Both the position numbers and the translations under genes were made by a program. A stretch of DNA of 64,000 bases from Rugamonas fusca (lineage in GTDB: Bacteria; Pseudomonadota; Gammaproteobacteria; Burkholderiales; Burkholderiaceae_D). Location: the NCBI RefSeq assembly GCF_014042365.1, contig NZ_JACEZS010000023.1:34009-98008 (forward strand). Direction: 5' to 3'. This document shows, piece by piece, positions 17,861-25,372 of this stretch. Each line of letters opens with the position of its first letter. Within the stretch, counting starts at the first letter, position 1. The notes beneath the pieces are model-generated. The model was not told the DNA's origin and ran no database searches. It saw nothing but the letters and a program-made list of their open reading frames with translations.

Positions 17861-19345
17861 TCACGGCGCCCAGCCGCCGCCGAGCGCGCGATACAAGTCC
17901 ACCGACGCCTGCAGCAGCCGCGTCTTGAGCTGCAACCGTCCCACGTCGGCGCCGTACAGCGTGCGCTGGGCGTCCAGTTCCTCCAGATACGACGCGTAGC
18001 CGTTGCGATAGCGGTTGTGCGCGATGCGCAGCGTTTCCGCTGCCGTGGCGCGGCGCGCATCGTTTTCCACCGCCTGTTCGCGCAAGCGCTGCAACGCGCC
18101 CAACCCATTTTCCGTTTCCGCCAGTGCGCCGCGCACGGCGTTCTCGTACGCGTACACAAGCTGGTCGCGCTGGGCCGCCGCCGCATCCGTCTGCGCCTGC
18201 ACCCGGCCGCCGTCGAATACGGGCGCAGCGGCCAATGCAGTCAGGCGCCACAAGGCCGTCGGCGCGTTGGCAAAATCCGTCATGCGAAAATTCTGCACGC
18301 CCCCAACGGCTGTCAGCTTGAACGACGGCAGCAACTGGTCGCGCGTGGCCGTCAGGTTGGCATTGGCCGCCACCAGGTTCAATTCGGCCCGCGCGATGTC
18401 GGGCCGGCGCCGCAGCAGTTCGGACGGCAGGCCGGCAGGAACCTGCGGCGGCGTCAGTTCGGCCAGCGGCGCGCCGCGCACGATGGGTCCGGGATTGCCG
18501 CCGGCGAGAACAGCCAGCCCGTTCTCCTGCTCGAAGATGGCGCGCCGCAGCGGCGGAATCTGCTCGGCCGCCGCTTCATATTCGGCCTGCGCCTGCAGCC
18601 ATTCGAGCCGCGAACTGTAGCCAACCTCGAACTGGCGCTGCGCCAGCGCGCGCGATTGCTCGCGCAGCTTCAAGGTCGCCTGCGCCAGCTCCAGCTGGGC
18701 GTCCAGCCCGCGCAAGTTCAGGTAACCCGACGCCGCCAGCGCCGCCACCGACAGCGCGACCGCATCGGCATTGGCGCGTTCGGCCTCGAAGCTGGCGCGC
18801 GCCGCATCCGTCTGCGCGGCCAGCCGGCCCCACACGTCGATTTCGTAACTGGCCTGGAACTCGGCCTGATACACGTTGGTGACGTAGGGCACGCCGTTGT
18901 AGGCCAGCAGCCGGGTGCGGCCAGGCGAAGCATCCACGCCGACGCTGGCCTTCTGCCCTGCGGCCGCCACGCCCAGCCGCGCGCGGTACTCGCCCACGCG
19001 CGCGCGCGCGATGCGCAAGTCGCCATTGTTGGCCAATGCCGTCGTCACCAACGCGCTCAATGCGGGATCGCCGAAGCTTTGCCACCACTGACGTTCCGGC
19101 GCTGCTGCGCTGGCGGACGGCCCGATGGGCGCGCGCCATGCGACGGGTACTTGCAGCGTGGACGGCGGCGCTGGGGGCGCCGTCGCCGCGCAACCGGCGA
19201 GCAGCCCGGCCAGCAAGGCCGCATAAGCACGGGCGGTGACGGCGGCTGGCAACGCGGCTGGCGCAGCCGCAGGTGAAATGACCGGGAAGGCGAGCGGCGG
19301 CTCGCCCGGCTGCGCCTCCCGGCGTCCAACAAGCCGCACGTTCAT
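17861..19345 (-). CDS. Outer-membrane efflux lipoprotein (NodT family) of the Emr-type pump
   Basis: A 494-residue OEP-family outer-membrane channel. The lipobox is LLAGC (Cys52), preceded by an unusually long 30-residue N-terminal extension, so a downstream start is possible. The mature protein has the NodT hallmarks QWWQSFGDPALSALV, YEIDVWGRLAAQTDAARAS, LRRRPDIARAELNLVAAN and YRNGYASYLEELDAQRT. The ATG overlaps the stop of the emrA-like gene (ATGA), so channel and adaptor are coupled. It ends convergently with the RND operon, with only 49 bases between the two stops. Confidence 0.9.
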   Translation of the reverse strand: MNVRLVGRREAQPGEPPLAFPVISPAAAPAALPAAVTARAYAALLAGLLAGCAATAPPAPPSTLQVPVAWRAPIGPSASAAAPERQWWQSFGDPALSALVTTALANNGDLRIARARVGEYRARLGVAAAGQKASVGVDASPGRTRLLAYNGVPYVTNVYQAEFQASYEIDVWGRLAAQTDAARASFEAERANADAVALSVAALAASGYLNLRGLDAQLELAQATLKLREQSRALAQRQFEVGYSSRLEWLQAQAEYEAAAEQIPPLRRAIFEQENGLAVLAGGNPGPIVRGAPLAELTPPQVPAGLPSELLRRRPDIARAELNLVAANANLTATRDQLLPSFKLTAVGGVQNFRMTDFANAPTALWRLTALAAAPVFDGGRVQAQTDAAAAQRDQLVYAYENAVRGALAETENGLGALQRLREQAVENDARRATAAETLRIAHNRYRNGYASYLEELDAQRTLYGADVGRLQLKTRLLQASVDLYRALGGGWAP

Positions 19346-20565
19346 GGCCGCGCTCCGGCGGCCCGTGTGGAGGCAGACGCGGGCGCGGGCACGCGCGCGC
19401 CATCATTCAGCTCCGCCGACGTGTCGATACTGACGATCACCGACATGCCCGGCCGCAGCCGCCGTGCCAGCGCCTGGCCCGGATCGATACGGATGCGCAC
19501 CGGGATGCGCTGGGCGATCTTGACGTAATTGCCGGTCGCGTTATCGGCCGGCAGCACGCTGAACTCCGAACCCGTGGCCGGCGAAATGCGCTCCACCTGC
19601 CCCGTCAGCGTGGCGCCATCGAGCGCATCGACCTTGAACGTGGCGCCCTGCCCCACCTGCACCGCGTTCATCTGGGTTTCCTTCAGGTTGGCGATCACCC
19701 ACAGCTGGCGCGGCACCAATCCCATCAACTGCGCGCCCGCGTTCACGTACGCCCCCTGGCGCACCGTGACCTGCCCCAGCTGGCCATCGGCCGGCGCCGT
19801 GATGCGCGTGTTGTCCAGGTCCACGCGCGCCGCCTTGAGCGCGGCGGCCGCGTTGGCCACGGCCGCCTCCAGCGCCGCCTTGTTGACCTGCACCGACTGC
19901 ACCTGCTGCCGCGCGATCTCGAGCGAGGCGCGCGCTTGCGCCACGGCCGCCACCGTTTGCGCCCGCGCCGCGCGCGACTGGTCCTGCTCACGCACGGACA
20001 GCGAACCATCGGCCGCCAGTTGCTCCACCCGTCCCAGATCGGCCGTGGCCTTGGCCGCCTGGGCTTGCGCGTTCGCCAGCGCGGCCACGTTCAGCGCCAC
20101 GCCCGCCTCCGCGCTGCGGCGCGCCTGCGCCCAGTTGGCCAGCGCCGCCTGCTGGGCCGCCAGTTGGGCCTGCGCCTGCTCGTAGCGCTGCTGGAACACC
20201 CGGTCATCCAACTGCACCAGCAAATCGCCCTGCCGCACCTGCTGGAAGTCCTGCACCTTCACCTGCGTCACATAGCCCGACAACTGCGTACCCACCAGCG
20301 TCACCTGGCCCCGCACCAGCGCGTTTTCCGTGGACACGATGGCGCTGCTGAACGGCGGCAGCCGCCACGCATACAGCACCACCAGCACGCCCGCCAGCGC
20401 CACGGCCGCGAAGCCGACGGCCGACAGCCACTGCGCCCGCCGGTCCGGCGGCGCCGGCGGTGGTGAAGCTGCTGCCACCGCGGCGGCGGCAGCGGCGGCG
20501 GCCACGGTGGCCATGTCGGGCGGCGCGGCTGCCGGTGAGGACGAGTCAGGTATGGTGGTAGTCAT
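19342..20565 (-). CDS. emrA: HlyD-family adaptor of MFS efflux pump (EmrA-like)
   Basis: A 407-residue inner-membrane-anchored adaptor. An Ala-rich cytoplasmic start (a run of eight Ala near residues 22-30) precedes one membrane helix (about 48-68), then the lipoyl halves around LVGTQLSGYVTQVKV and ITAPADGQLGQVTVRQGAYV, a long alpha-hairpin between them, and the EmrA-type end ATGNYVKIAQRIPVRIRID. It links the MFS transporter to the outer-membrane channel. A tnpB element now lies directly upstream (its left end begins within about 10-30 bases of the start codon), separating it from emrB. Its original leader and translational coupling have therefore probably been lost, and expression may depend on sequence inside the element. 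Confidence 0.92.
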   Translation of the reverse strand: MTTTIPDSSSPAAAPPDMATVAAAAAAAAVAAASPPPAPPDRRAQWLSAVGFAAVALAGVLVVLYAWRLPPFSSAIVSTENALVRGQVTLVGTQLSGYVTQVKVQDFQQVRQGDLLVQLDDRVFQQRYEQAQAQLAAQQAALANWAQARRSAEAGVALNVAALANAQAQAAKATADLGRVEQLAADGSLSVREQDQSRAARAQTVAAVAQARASLEIARQQVQSVQVNKAALEAAVANAAAALKAARVDLDNTRITAPADGQLGQVTVRQGAYVNAGAQLMGLVPRQLWVIANLKETQMNAVQVGQGATFKVDALDGATLTGQVERISPATGSEFSVLPADNATGNYVKIAQRIPVRIRIDPGQALARRLRPGMSVIVSIDTSAELNDGARVPAPASASTRAAGARP

Positions 20566-20570
20566 CAGGC

Positions 20571-21748
20571 TTGTTCCGAGAAACCTCGTCCTTCAGAGTG
20601 AGGAGTGAAAGGAATCGACTCCGCAGGAGTCGAAACTTTAGTGATCAACGCGGAACTCATGCGTTCCCCGCTGGTCAAACATACATGAAACTGGTCTACC
20701 GCTATCGCGTCAAATCGTTGACTGGCCTGCTCAACCGGCAAGCCCGTTCCGTTAATTTTGTCTGGAATTATTGTAATGACAGGCAAAAGGATGCGCTGCG
20801 CTTTGGCAGGCGCTGGCATACGGGATTCGACCTGATCAAATTGACAACTGGATGCAGCAAGGAACTGGGACTCCATTCCGGCACCATCAATGACGTCTGT
20901 CAGCAGTACGCCAAATCGCGCGCTCAGTCGCACCGTCCCTACTTGCGTTATCGCGGCAGGAAGTCCCTGCTCTGGGTACCGTTGAAGGGGCGCGAGCTCA
21001 AGCGGGAAGGCAACGCATTCCGTTTCGCCGGCAACACGTTTCGCGTCTTCTATTCCCGACCACTGCCTGAAGGTAAAATTCTCGACGGCACCAATTTCTC
21101 GCGTGACCGTCGAGGCAACTGGTTTCTCAACATTTGCATCGAAGTTGAGCCAGCTGCGGCCCGAATGCCGGCACACGGCGTCGGCATAGACTTGGGCCTG
21201 AAGGACTTGGCCGCCTTGAGCGACGGCACCACCATCGCCGCGCCCCATTTCTACCGCGATGCGGAGGCGGCGCTGGCGCTGGCGCAGCGCGCCCATAAAA
21301 CCCGGCGCATCAAGGCCATCCATGCCAAGGTCGCGAACCAGCGATTGCATTACTTGCACACCCAAACCAGCGCCATCGTCGCTACCTACGACTATATCGT
21401 GGTCGGCAACGTCAACGCCAGCGCCCTCGCCAAAACCAGCATGGCGAAGTCGGTCTACGATGTCGGCTGGTCGTCCTTTCGCACCCAACTGGCGTACAAG
21501 GCTGTTAAGCATGGCGCCTGGTTTGAGGAAGTGGACGAACGTTTCACCACCCAGGTCTGCTCGCGTTGCGGCGCCATGCCCGATACGAGGCCGAGAGGTA
21601 TCGCGGACCTTGGAATAAGAGATTGGACTTGCAGTGATTGCGGTTCTGTACATGATCGTGATCGTAATGCTGCGATGAACATACTCCGTCGCGGACGTGC
21701 GACGCTAGCTGTAGGAAGCTCCGCCCTCTATGACGGAGAGGACGTCAA
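20571..21748 (+). mobile_element. IS200/IS605-type element carrying only tnpB (IS1341-like)
   Basis: There is no tnpA and no terminal inverted repeats, as expected for this superfamily. Subterminal hairpins are visible at the left: CCTCGTCCTTCAGAGTGAGG (20584-20603) and TCGACTCC-GCA-GGAGTCGA (20615-20633). At the right a stem around CTCCG...CGGAG (21718-21737) is followed by GAGGACGTCAA, the usual right-end form of the group, ending near 21748. The exact left end is not resolved (20571 to 20584). The G+C content is visibly lower than in the flanking pump genes. It is inserted between emrB and emrA of one efflux operon, in opposite orientation. Without TnpA it would need a transposase in trans. 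Confidence 0.75.
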
Positions 21749-21767
21749 CGCGATCCGGAATTGTTAA
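20685..21767 (+). CDS. tnpB: TnpB (IS605 OrfB) RNA-guided nuclease-like protein, motif II Glu missing
   Basis: A 360-residue TnpB. The N-terminal start MKLVYRYRVKSLTGLLNRQA is typical of the IS1341-like group. RuvC motif I is present (GIDLGLKDLA, Asp169) and so is motif III (HDRDRNAAMNIL, Asp324/Asp326). A four-Cys zinc ribbon (CSRCG and CSDCG, about 288-318) lies between II and III. At motif II, where active TnpB has Glu in the form VVEDL, this protein reads IVVGNVNASAL with Gly241. Either the protein is nuclease-dead, or the acid is supplied from another position such as FEEVDER. Its last seven codons run past the element's right end into the old emrB 3' end, so the C-terminus is partly host-derived. 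Confidence 0.85.
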   Translation: MKLVYRYRVKSLTGLLNRQARSVNFVWNYCNDRQKDALRFGRRWHTGFDLIKLTTGCSKELGLHSGTINDVCQQYAKSRAQSHRPYLRYRGRKSLLWVPLKGRELKREGNAFRFAGNTFRVFYSRPLPEGKILDGTNFSRDRRGNWFLNICIEVEPAAARMPAHGVGIDLGLKDLAALSDGTTIAAPHFYRDAEAALALAQRAHKTRRIKAIHAKVANQRLHYLHTQTSAIVATYDYIVVGNVNASALAKTSMAKSVYDVGWSSFRTQLAYKAVKHGAWFEEVDERFTTQVCSRCGAMPDTRPRGIADLGIRDWTCSDCGSVHDRDRNAAMNILRRGRATLAVGSSALYDGEDVNAIRNC

Positions 21768-21768
21768 G
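21600..21768 (+). ncRNA. Candidate omega-RNA (reRNA) at the tnpB 3' end
   Basis: In characterised TnpB elements the guide scaffold is made from the 3' end of tnpB plus the right end, and the guide is the roughly 16-20 bases just outside the element. Here the hairpin-containing right end finishes at GAGGACGTCAA (about 21748), and the flanking bases 21749-21768 would be the guide; they are complementary to the emrB coding strand 3' end. The placement follows the family model; boundaries and expression are inferred. Confidence 0.35.
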
Positions 21769-23418
21769 TGACACGTTGGCCATGCCCGTTTGCGCATTGG
21801 GTCCGGCGCTGTCCTTGCACACAACGCACTGGTCCCAGAAATAGCGTGCCGCCAGCCACGCCAGCGTGGCCAGCGCCACCGCGCAGATCAGCATGAACAC
21901 ATCGTTGTAGGCCAGGATGTTGGCCTCGCGCGTGGCCGCCGCGCCCAGCGACGCCACGCCTTGCGCGCTGCGCATGGCGGGATCGGCCAGCGTGCCGCCC
22001 AGCGCCGCGCCGCCGGCCTGCACCCGCGCCGCCACTTGGGGGTCGAGCAGCGTCAGGTGCTCGACCAGTTGGCTCGAATGGTATTTTTCGCGCACCACCT
22101 GGAACGTGCCCACCAGCGCGGCGCCAAGCAGGCTGCCCATGTTCTGCGTGATGGTGAACATCAGCGAAAAGCTGATCAGGTTGCGCGGCGCGGCGATCAC
22201 GGCGCCGAAGCCGGAAATGAAGGTGGGGCCGAGAAAGAACGCGCCGCCAAAGGCCAGCAGGAACTGGCTCACAACCATGTTGGCGGGCCGCGTGAGGTTG
22301 GTGGCGTGGGCGTCCATCCACGCGCCCGTCGCCATCAGCGACAGCGACAGCATCAGCGACGGCGCGATGCGCGAGGGTGCGATGGTGAGCGCGCTGGCCA
22401 CCATGCCGGCCACGGCACCGGCCATCACCACCAGCCACAGTTGCTGCATCTGGTCGTTGTTCAGTCCCAGCGCCTGCAAAAAGCCCACCGTGCCGCTGGC
22501 CTCGGACTGCACCACCCGGATCAGCAGCACGGACAAGGCCAGCCGCACCATATTGCCCGTGCTGAGCCAGCGCGTGTTGAGCAGCGGCGCACGCCGGTTA
22601 TGCTCGACCAGCAGCGCGGCCGCGATCAGCACGATGGCGGCGGCCAGGCTGTAGCCCAGCCAGCGCGATTCCAGCCACCACACGGTGCGCCCCAGCGCCA
22701 GCACGGCCGACAGCAGCGCCACGCCCGGTGCGAACAGGGCGAAGGTGAGGAAGTCCAGCTTTTCGAACGCCTTCACGCGGTCGCCCGGCGGCAGCTTGAG
22801 CATCAGCACGCAGCCCAGCGCCAGCAGCGTCATGCCCAGTTCGAACCAGTACAGGCCACGCCACTCGCCCAGCGCCAGCAGTTCGGACGAGAACAGCCGC
22901 GCCAGCGGCAGCGCCAGCTGGGCGAAGCCGACACCGAGCACCACGCCCTTGAGCCGGTGCCGGGCCGGGAACGCCTGCAGCGTGTAATACAGCCCCAGCA
23001 CCGTGAGCGCCGCGCCGGACATGCCGCTGGCGGCCCGCACGGCGATGGCTGACGCCAGCCCGTGCACGAACAAGTGGGCCAGCGTGGCCGCGGCATACAG
23101 CACCAGGAACAGTTCCGTGAACAGGCGCAGGCCGAACTGCTGGCGGAACTTCACCAGCAACAGGTTCATCGACACATTGGTCATCACGTAGGCGGCCGGC
23201 AGCCACTGGATCTCGGACGAATAGACGCCCAGCGAGCCTTGCAGGTACGGCAGGTTGACGGACACCAGCGCGTTCCCCAGGCCGCCCGTGAGCGCCACGA
23301 TCAGGCCCACCACCAGGTAGGCGGCCCGGCGCGCATCGGAATGCAGCGGCGTGGACGGCGATCCCGGCAGCGAGGGCCGTTCATGGGGAAGCCAGACTTG
23401 TGGGGTGTAGACATCCAT
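21745..23418 (-). CDS. emrB: MFS drug exporter, DHA2 family (EmrB-like)
   Basis: A 557-residue 14-helix major facilitator. Helix-rich sequence spans residues 33-530. The loop 2-3 motif and DHA2 motif C-like regions are present (VNLPYLQGSLGVYSSEIQW, LFVHGLASAIAVRAASG). It would export hydrophobic compounds through EmrA and the NodT channel. The last dozen residues after CVVCKDSAG look degenerate, and the stop codon (21745-21747) is supplied by the right end of the tnpB element, so the original C-terminus has been altered by the insertion. It is the first gene of the pump operon, divergent from the amino-acid binding protein gene. Confidence 0.9.
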   Translation of the reverse strand: MDVYTPQVWLPHERPSLPGSPSTPLHSDARRAAYLVVGLIVALTGGLGNALVSVNLPYLQGSLGVYSSEIQWLPAAYVMTNVSMNLLLVKFRQQFGLRLFTELFLVLYAAATLAHLFVHGLASAIAVRAASGMSGAALTVLGLYYTLQAFPARHRLKGVVLGVGFAQLALPLARLFSSELLALGEWRGLYWFELGMTLLALGCVLMLKLPPGDRVKAFEKLDFLTFALFAPGVALLSAVLALGRTVWWLESRWLGYSLAAAIVLIAAALLVEHNRRAPLLNTRWLSTGNMVRLALSVLLIRVVQSEASGTVGFLQALGLNNDQMQQLWLVVMAGAVAGMVASALTIAPSRIAPSLMLSLSLMATGAWMDAHATNLTRPANMVVSQFLLAFGGAFFLGPTFISGFGAVIAAPRNLISFSLMFTITQNMGSLLGAALVGTFQVVREKYHSSQLVEHLTLLDPQVAARVQAGGAALGGTLADPAMRSAQGVASLGAAATREANILAYNDVFMLICAVALATLAWLAARYFWDQCVVCKDSAGPNAQTGMANVSLNNSGSR

Positions 23419-23677
23419 GTGGATAGACCCGTCAGGTTGCTCTTACGTTGCACGCTCGAACGCACTGACGGTGAGCATACCACCGGCGGCGGAAATGGAA
23501 CGCATGGGCGCCGCTCGAAACCGAATAAAATTCCGGCAAGCGCCCCGGCGCCGCCCGAATCGCGCCAAAATGGTGGTCACGGCGCCCCAAGTCACACGAT
23601 AATATGTGTCGAATTTGGCGATAATTCTGCACACTGCGCGGCGGCCGCCGGCCCGCGCGCCAACTACGGGAGACTCA

Positions 23678-24802
23678 ATGAATTTCAAGCACATCGCAGG
23701 CGCCGTGGCGCTGCTGGGCATGGCCGGCGCGGCCGGCGCGCAGGACATGGTGGTCAAGATCGGCCACAGCGGCCCGCTGTCGGGCGCGCAAGCGTTTTCC
23801 GGCAAGGACAATGAGAACGGCGCCCGCCTCGCCGTCGAGGAACTGAATGCGAAACCCATCACCGTGGCCGGCAGGAAGATCAAGTTCGAGCTGCTGTCCG
23901 AGGACGACCAGGGCGATCCCAAGTCCGGCGTGGCCGTGGCGCAGAAGCTGGTGGACGCCGGCGTGCGCTACGTGGTCGGCCCCTACAACTCGGGCGTGGC
24001 CATCCCCGCCTCGCGCACCTACCACGACGCCGGCGCGCTGGTGGCCACCGTGGCCACCAATCCCAAGCTCACGCAGCAAGGCTACCAGGGCCTGTTCCGC
24101 GTAAACGCCAGCGACACCCAGCTCGGTTCCAAGATGGCGCTGTACGCAGCCAACGCGCTGCACCTGAAGAACGTGGCCGTGATCGACGACCGCACGGCGT
24201 TCGGCCAGGGCGTGGCCGAGGAATTCAAGAAGCAGGCCAAGGCTTCCGGCATGACGGTGGCCGGCCACGAATTCACCAACGACAAGGCGTTCGACTTCAC
24301 GTCCATCCTCACCAAGCTCAAGGCGAAGAAGGTGGAAGCCATCTTCTTCGGCGGCTACGCGCCGCAGGGCGCGCCCATGGTGCGCCAGATGAAGCAGTTG
24401 GGCATCAACGCCAGGCTGCTCGGTGGCGATACCATCTGCACGGCGGAGATGGGCAAGCTGGCCGGCGACGCGGCCGGCGAGAACGTCCTGTGCTCGCAGG
24501 GCGGCGCCATCCTCGACAAGGCCGCCAGCGGCCCCGCGTTCAAGGCCAAGTACAAGCAGCGCTTCAAGCAGGACGCCGACGTCTACGCGGCCTCCTACTA
24601 CGACGCCGTGCAGCTGTACGCGCAAGCCATGCAGAAGGTGAATTCGACCGACCCGCTCAAGGTGGGCGTGGCCGTGGCGGCCGGCAGCTACCAGGGCGTG
24701 GCCGGCACCTACGCCTTCGACACCCATGGCGACATGAAGCAGTCGCCCGTCACCATCTTCACGTTCAGGCACGGCCAGCCGGTGCCGCTGACCAGCTACT
24801 AA
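23678..24802 (+). CDS. Branched-chain amino-acid ABC transporter substrate-binding protein (LivJ/LivK-like)
   Basis: A 374-residue periplasmic binding protein. The signal peptide is residues 1-22 (cleavage after AAGA). The mature N-terminus VVKIGHSGPLSGAQAFSGKDNENGA is the Leu/Ile/Val-binding signature, followed by type I periplasmic-binding lobes (VRYVVGPYNSGVAIPAS, NVAVIDDRTAFGQGVAEEF, IFFGGYAPQGAPMVRQMKQ). No permease or ATPase genes are adjacent, so it is an orphan that must share a LIV transporter encoded elsewhere or act as a sensor ligand-binding protein. The ribosome binding site CGGGAGA is 6 bases before the ATG. A GC hairpin follows the gene. Confidence 0.92.
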   Translation: MNFKHIAGAVALLGMAGAAGAQDMVVKIGHSGPLSGAQAFSGKDNENGARLAVEELNAKPITVAGRKIKFELLSEDDQGDPKSGVAVAQKLVDAGVRYVVGPYNSGVAIPASRTYHDAGALVATVATNPKLTQQGYQGLFRVNASDTQLGSKMALYAANALHLKNVAVIDDRTAFGQGVAEEFKKQAKASGMTVAGHEFTNDKAFDFTSILTKLKAKKVEAIFFGGYAPQGAPMVRQMKQLGINARLLGGDTICTAEMGKLAGDAAGENVLCSQGGAILDKAASGPAFKAKYKQRFKQDADVYAASYYDAVQLYAQAMQKVNSTDPLKVGVAVAAGSYQGVAGTYAFDTHGDMKQSPVTIFTFRHGQPVPLTSY

Positions 24803-24815
24803 GCATAGTTGTCCC

Positions 24816-24839
24816 GGCGCGCCACGCCCGTGGCGCGCC
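24816..24839 (+). terminator. GC hairpin after the binding-protein gene
   Basis: A perfect 10-bp stem GGCGCGCCAC / GTGGCGCGCC with a GCCC loop lies 14 bases after the stop. There is no T-run, so termination may be inefficient or Rho-dependent. Confidence 0.45.
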
Positions 24840-24967
24840 GCCGCCATCGCCCCCGCCGCGCCGCGCGCCGTGAGGGGAAATGACAAGCGATTGGCAAGAA
24901 ATAACAAGTCCGATTCCCCCCGCTGTCCGAGAATGCTCCCATCGACACCCTTGTTGAGGAGACTCTC

Positions 24968-25360
24968 ATGACTACCCGGACTCGCCCCATGCAGGCGACC
25001 ATCTTCAGTGCCCTGTTCCTGCTGTCGGCCATCATCATGCTGGCCCTGGGCATGGACGCCCATGCCTATTACATCCCCGCCGCCGCCCTGCTGGTGGAAG
25101 CGGTCCTGCTGTGGAAAGGCGCCAGCCTGCGCTGGTTCAAGCGCCTGCTGGAACTGAACCAGCTGACGGCCATCATCCTGATCCTGGACCTGTGGCTGGG
25201 CGACCTGCTGCACCTGCCCAAGCTGACCATCTCGGCCTCCATGCTGGCCGCCAACCTGCTGCTGGGCGGCCCGCTGATGGGCATCCTGGCCATCGGTGCG
25301 CTGGCCTCGATGCACTTCAGTAAAACCCTGCCCGGCTGGTTCCAGTCCGGCCGCGCGTAA
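24968..25360 (+). CDS. Small polytopic membrane protein of unknown function
   Basis: A 130-residue protein with four probable membrane helices (about 10-28, 34-50, 62-80 and 92-116). I do not recognise the family. It is preceded by GAGGAGA and followed after 12 bases by the heme-propeller gene, with the ALDH-like gene overlapping next, so it heads a three-gene cassette. A role as membrane anchor or quinone-side partner for the secreted one-heme protein would fit the context but is inference. Confidence 0.75.
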   Translation: MTTRTRPMQATIFSALFLLSAIIMLALGMDAHAYYIPAAALLVEAVLLWKGASLRWFKRLLELNQLTAIILILDLWLGDLLHLPKLTISASMLAANLLLGGPLMGILAIGALASMHFSKTLPGWFQSGRA

Positions 25361-25372
25361 GGAGTACCGCAC

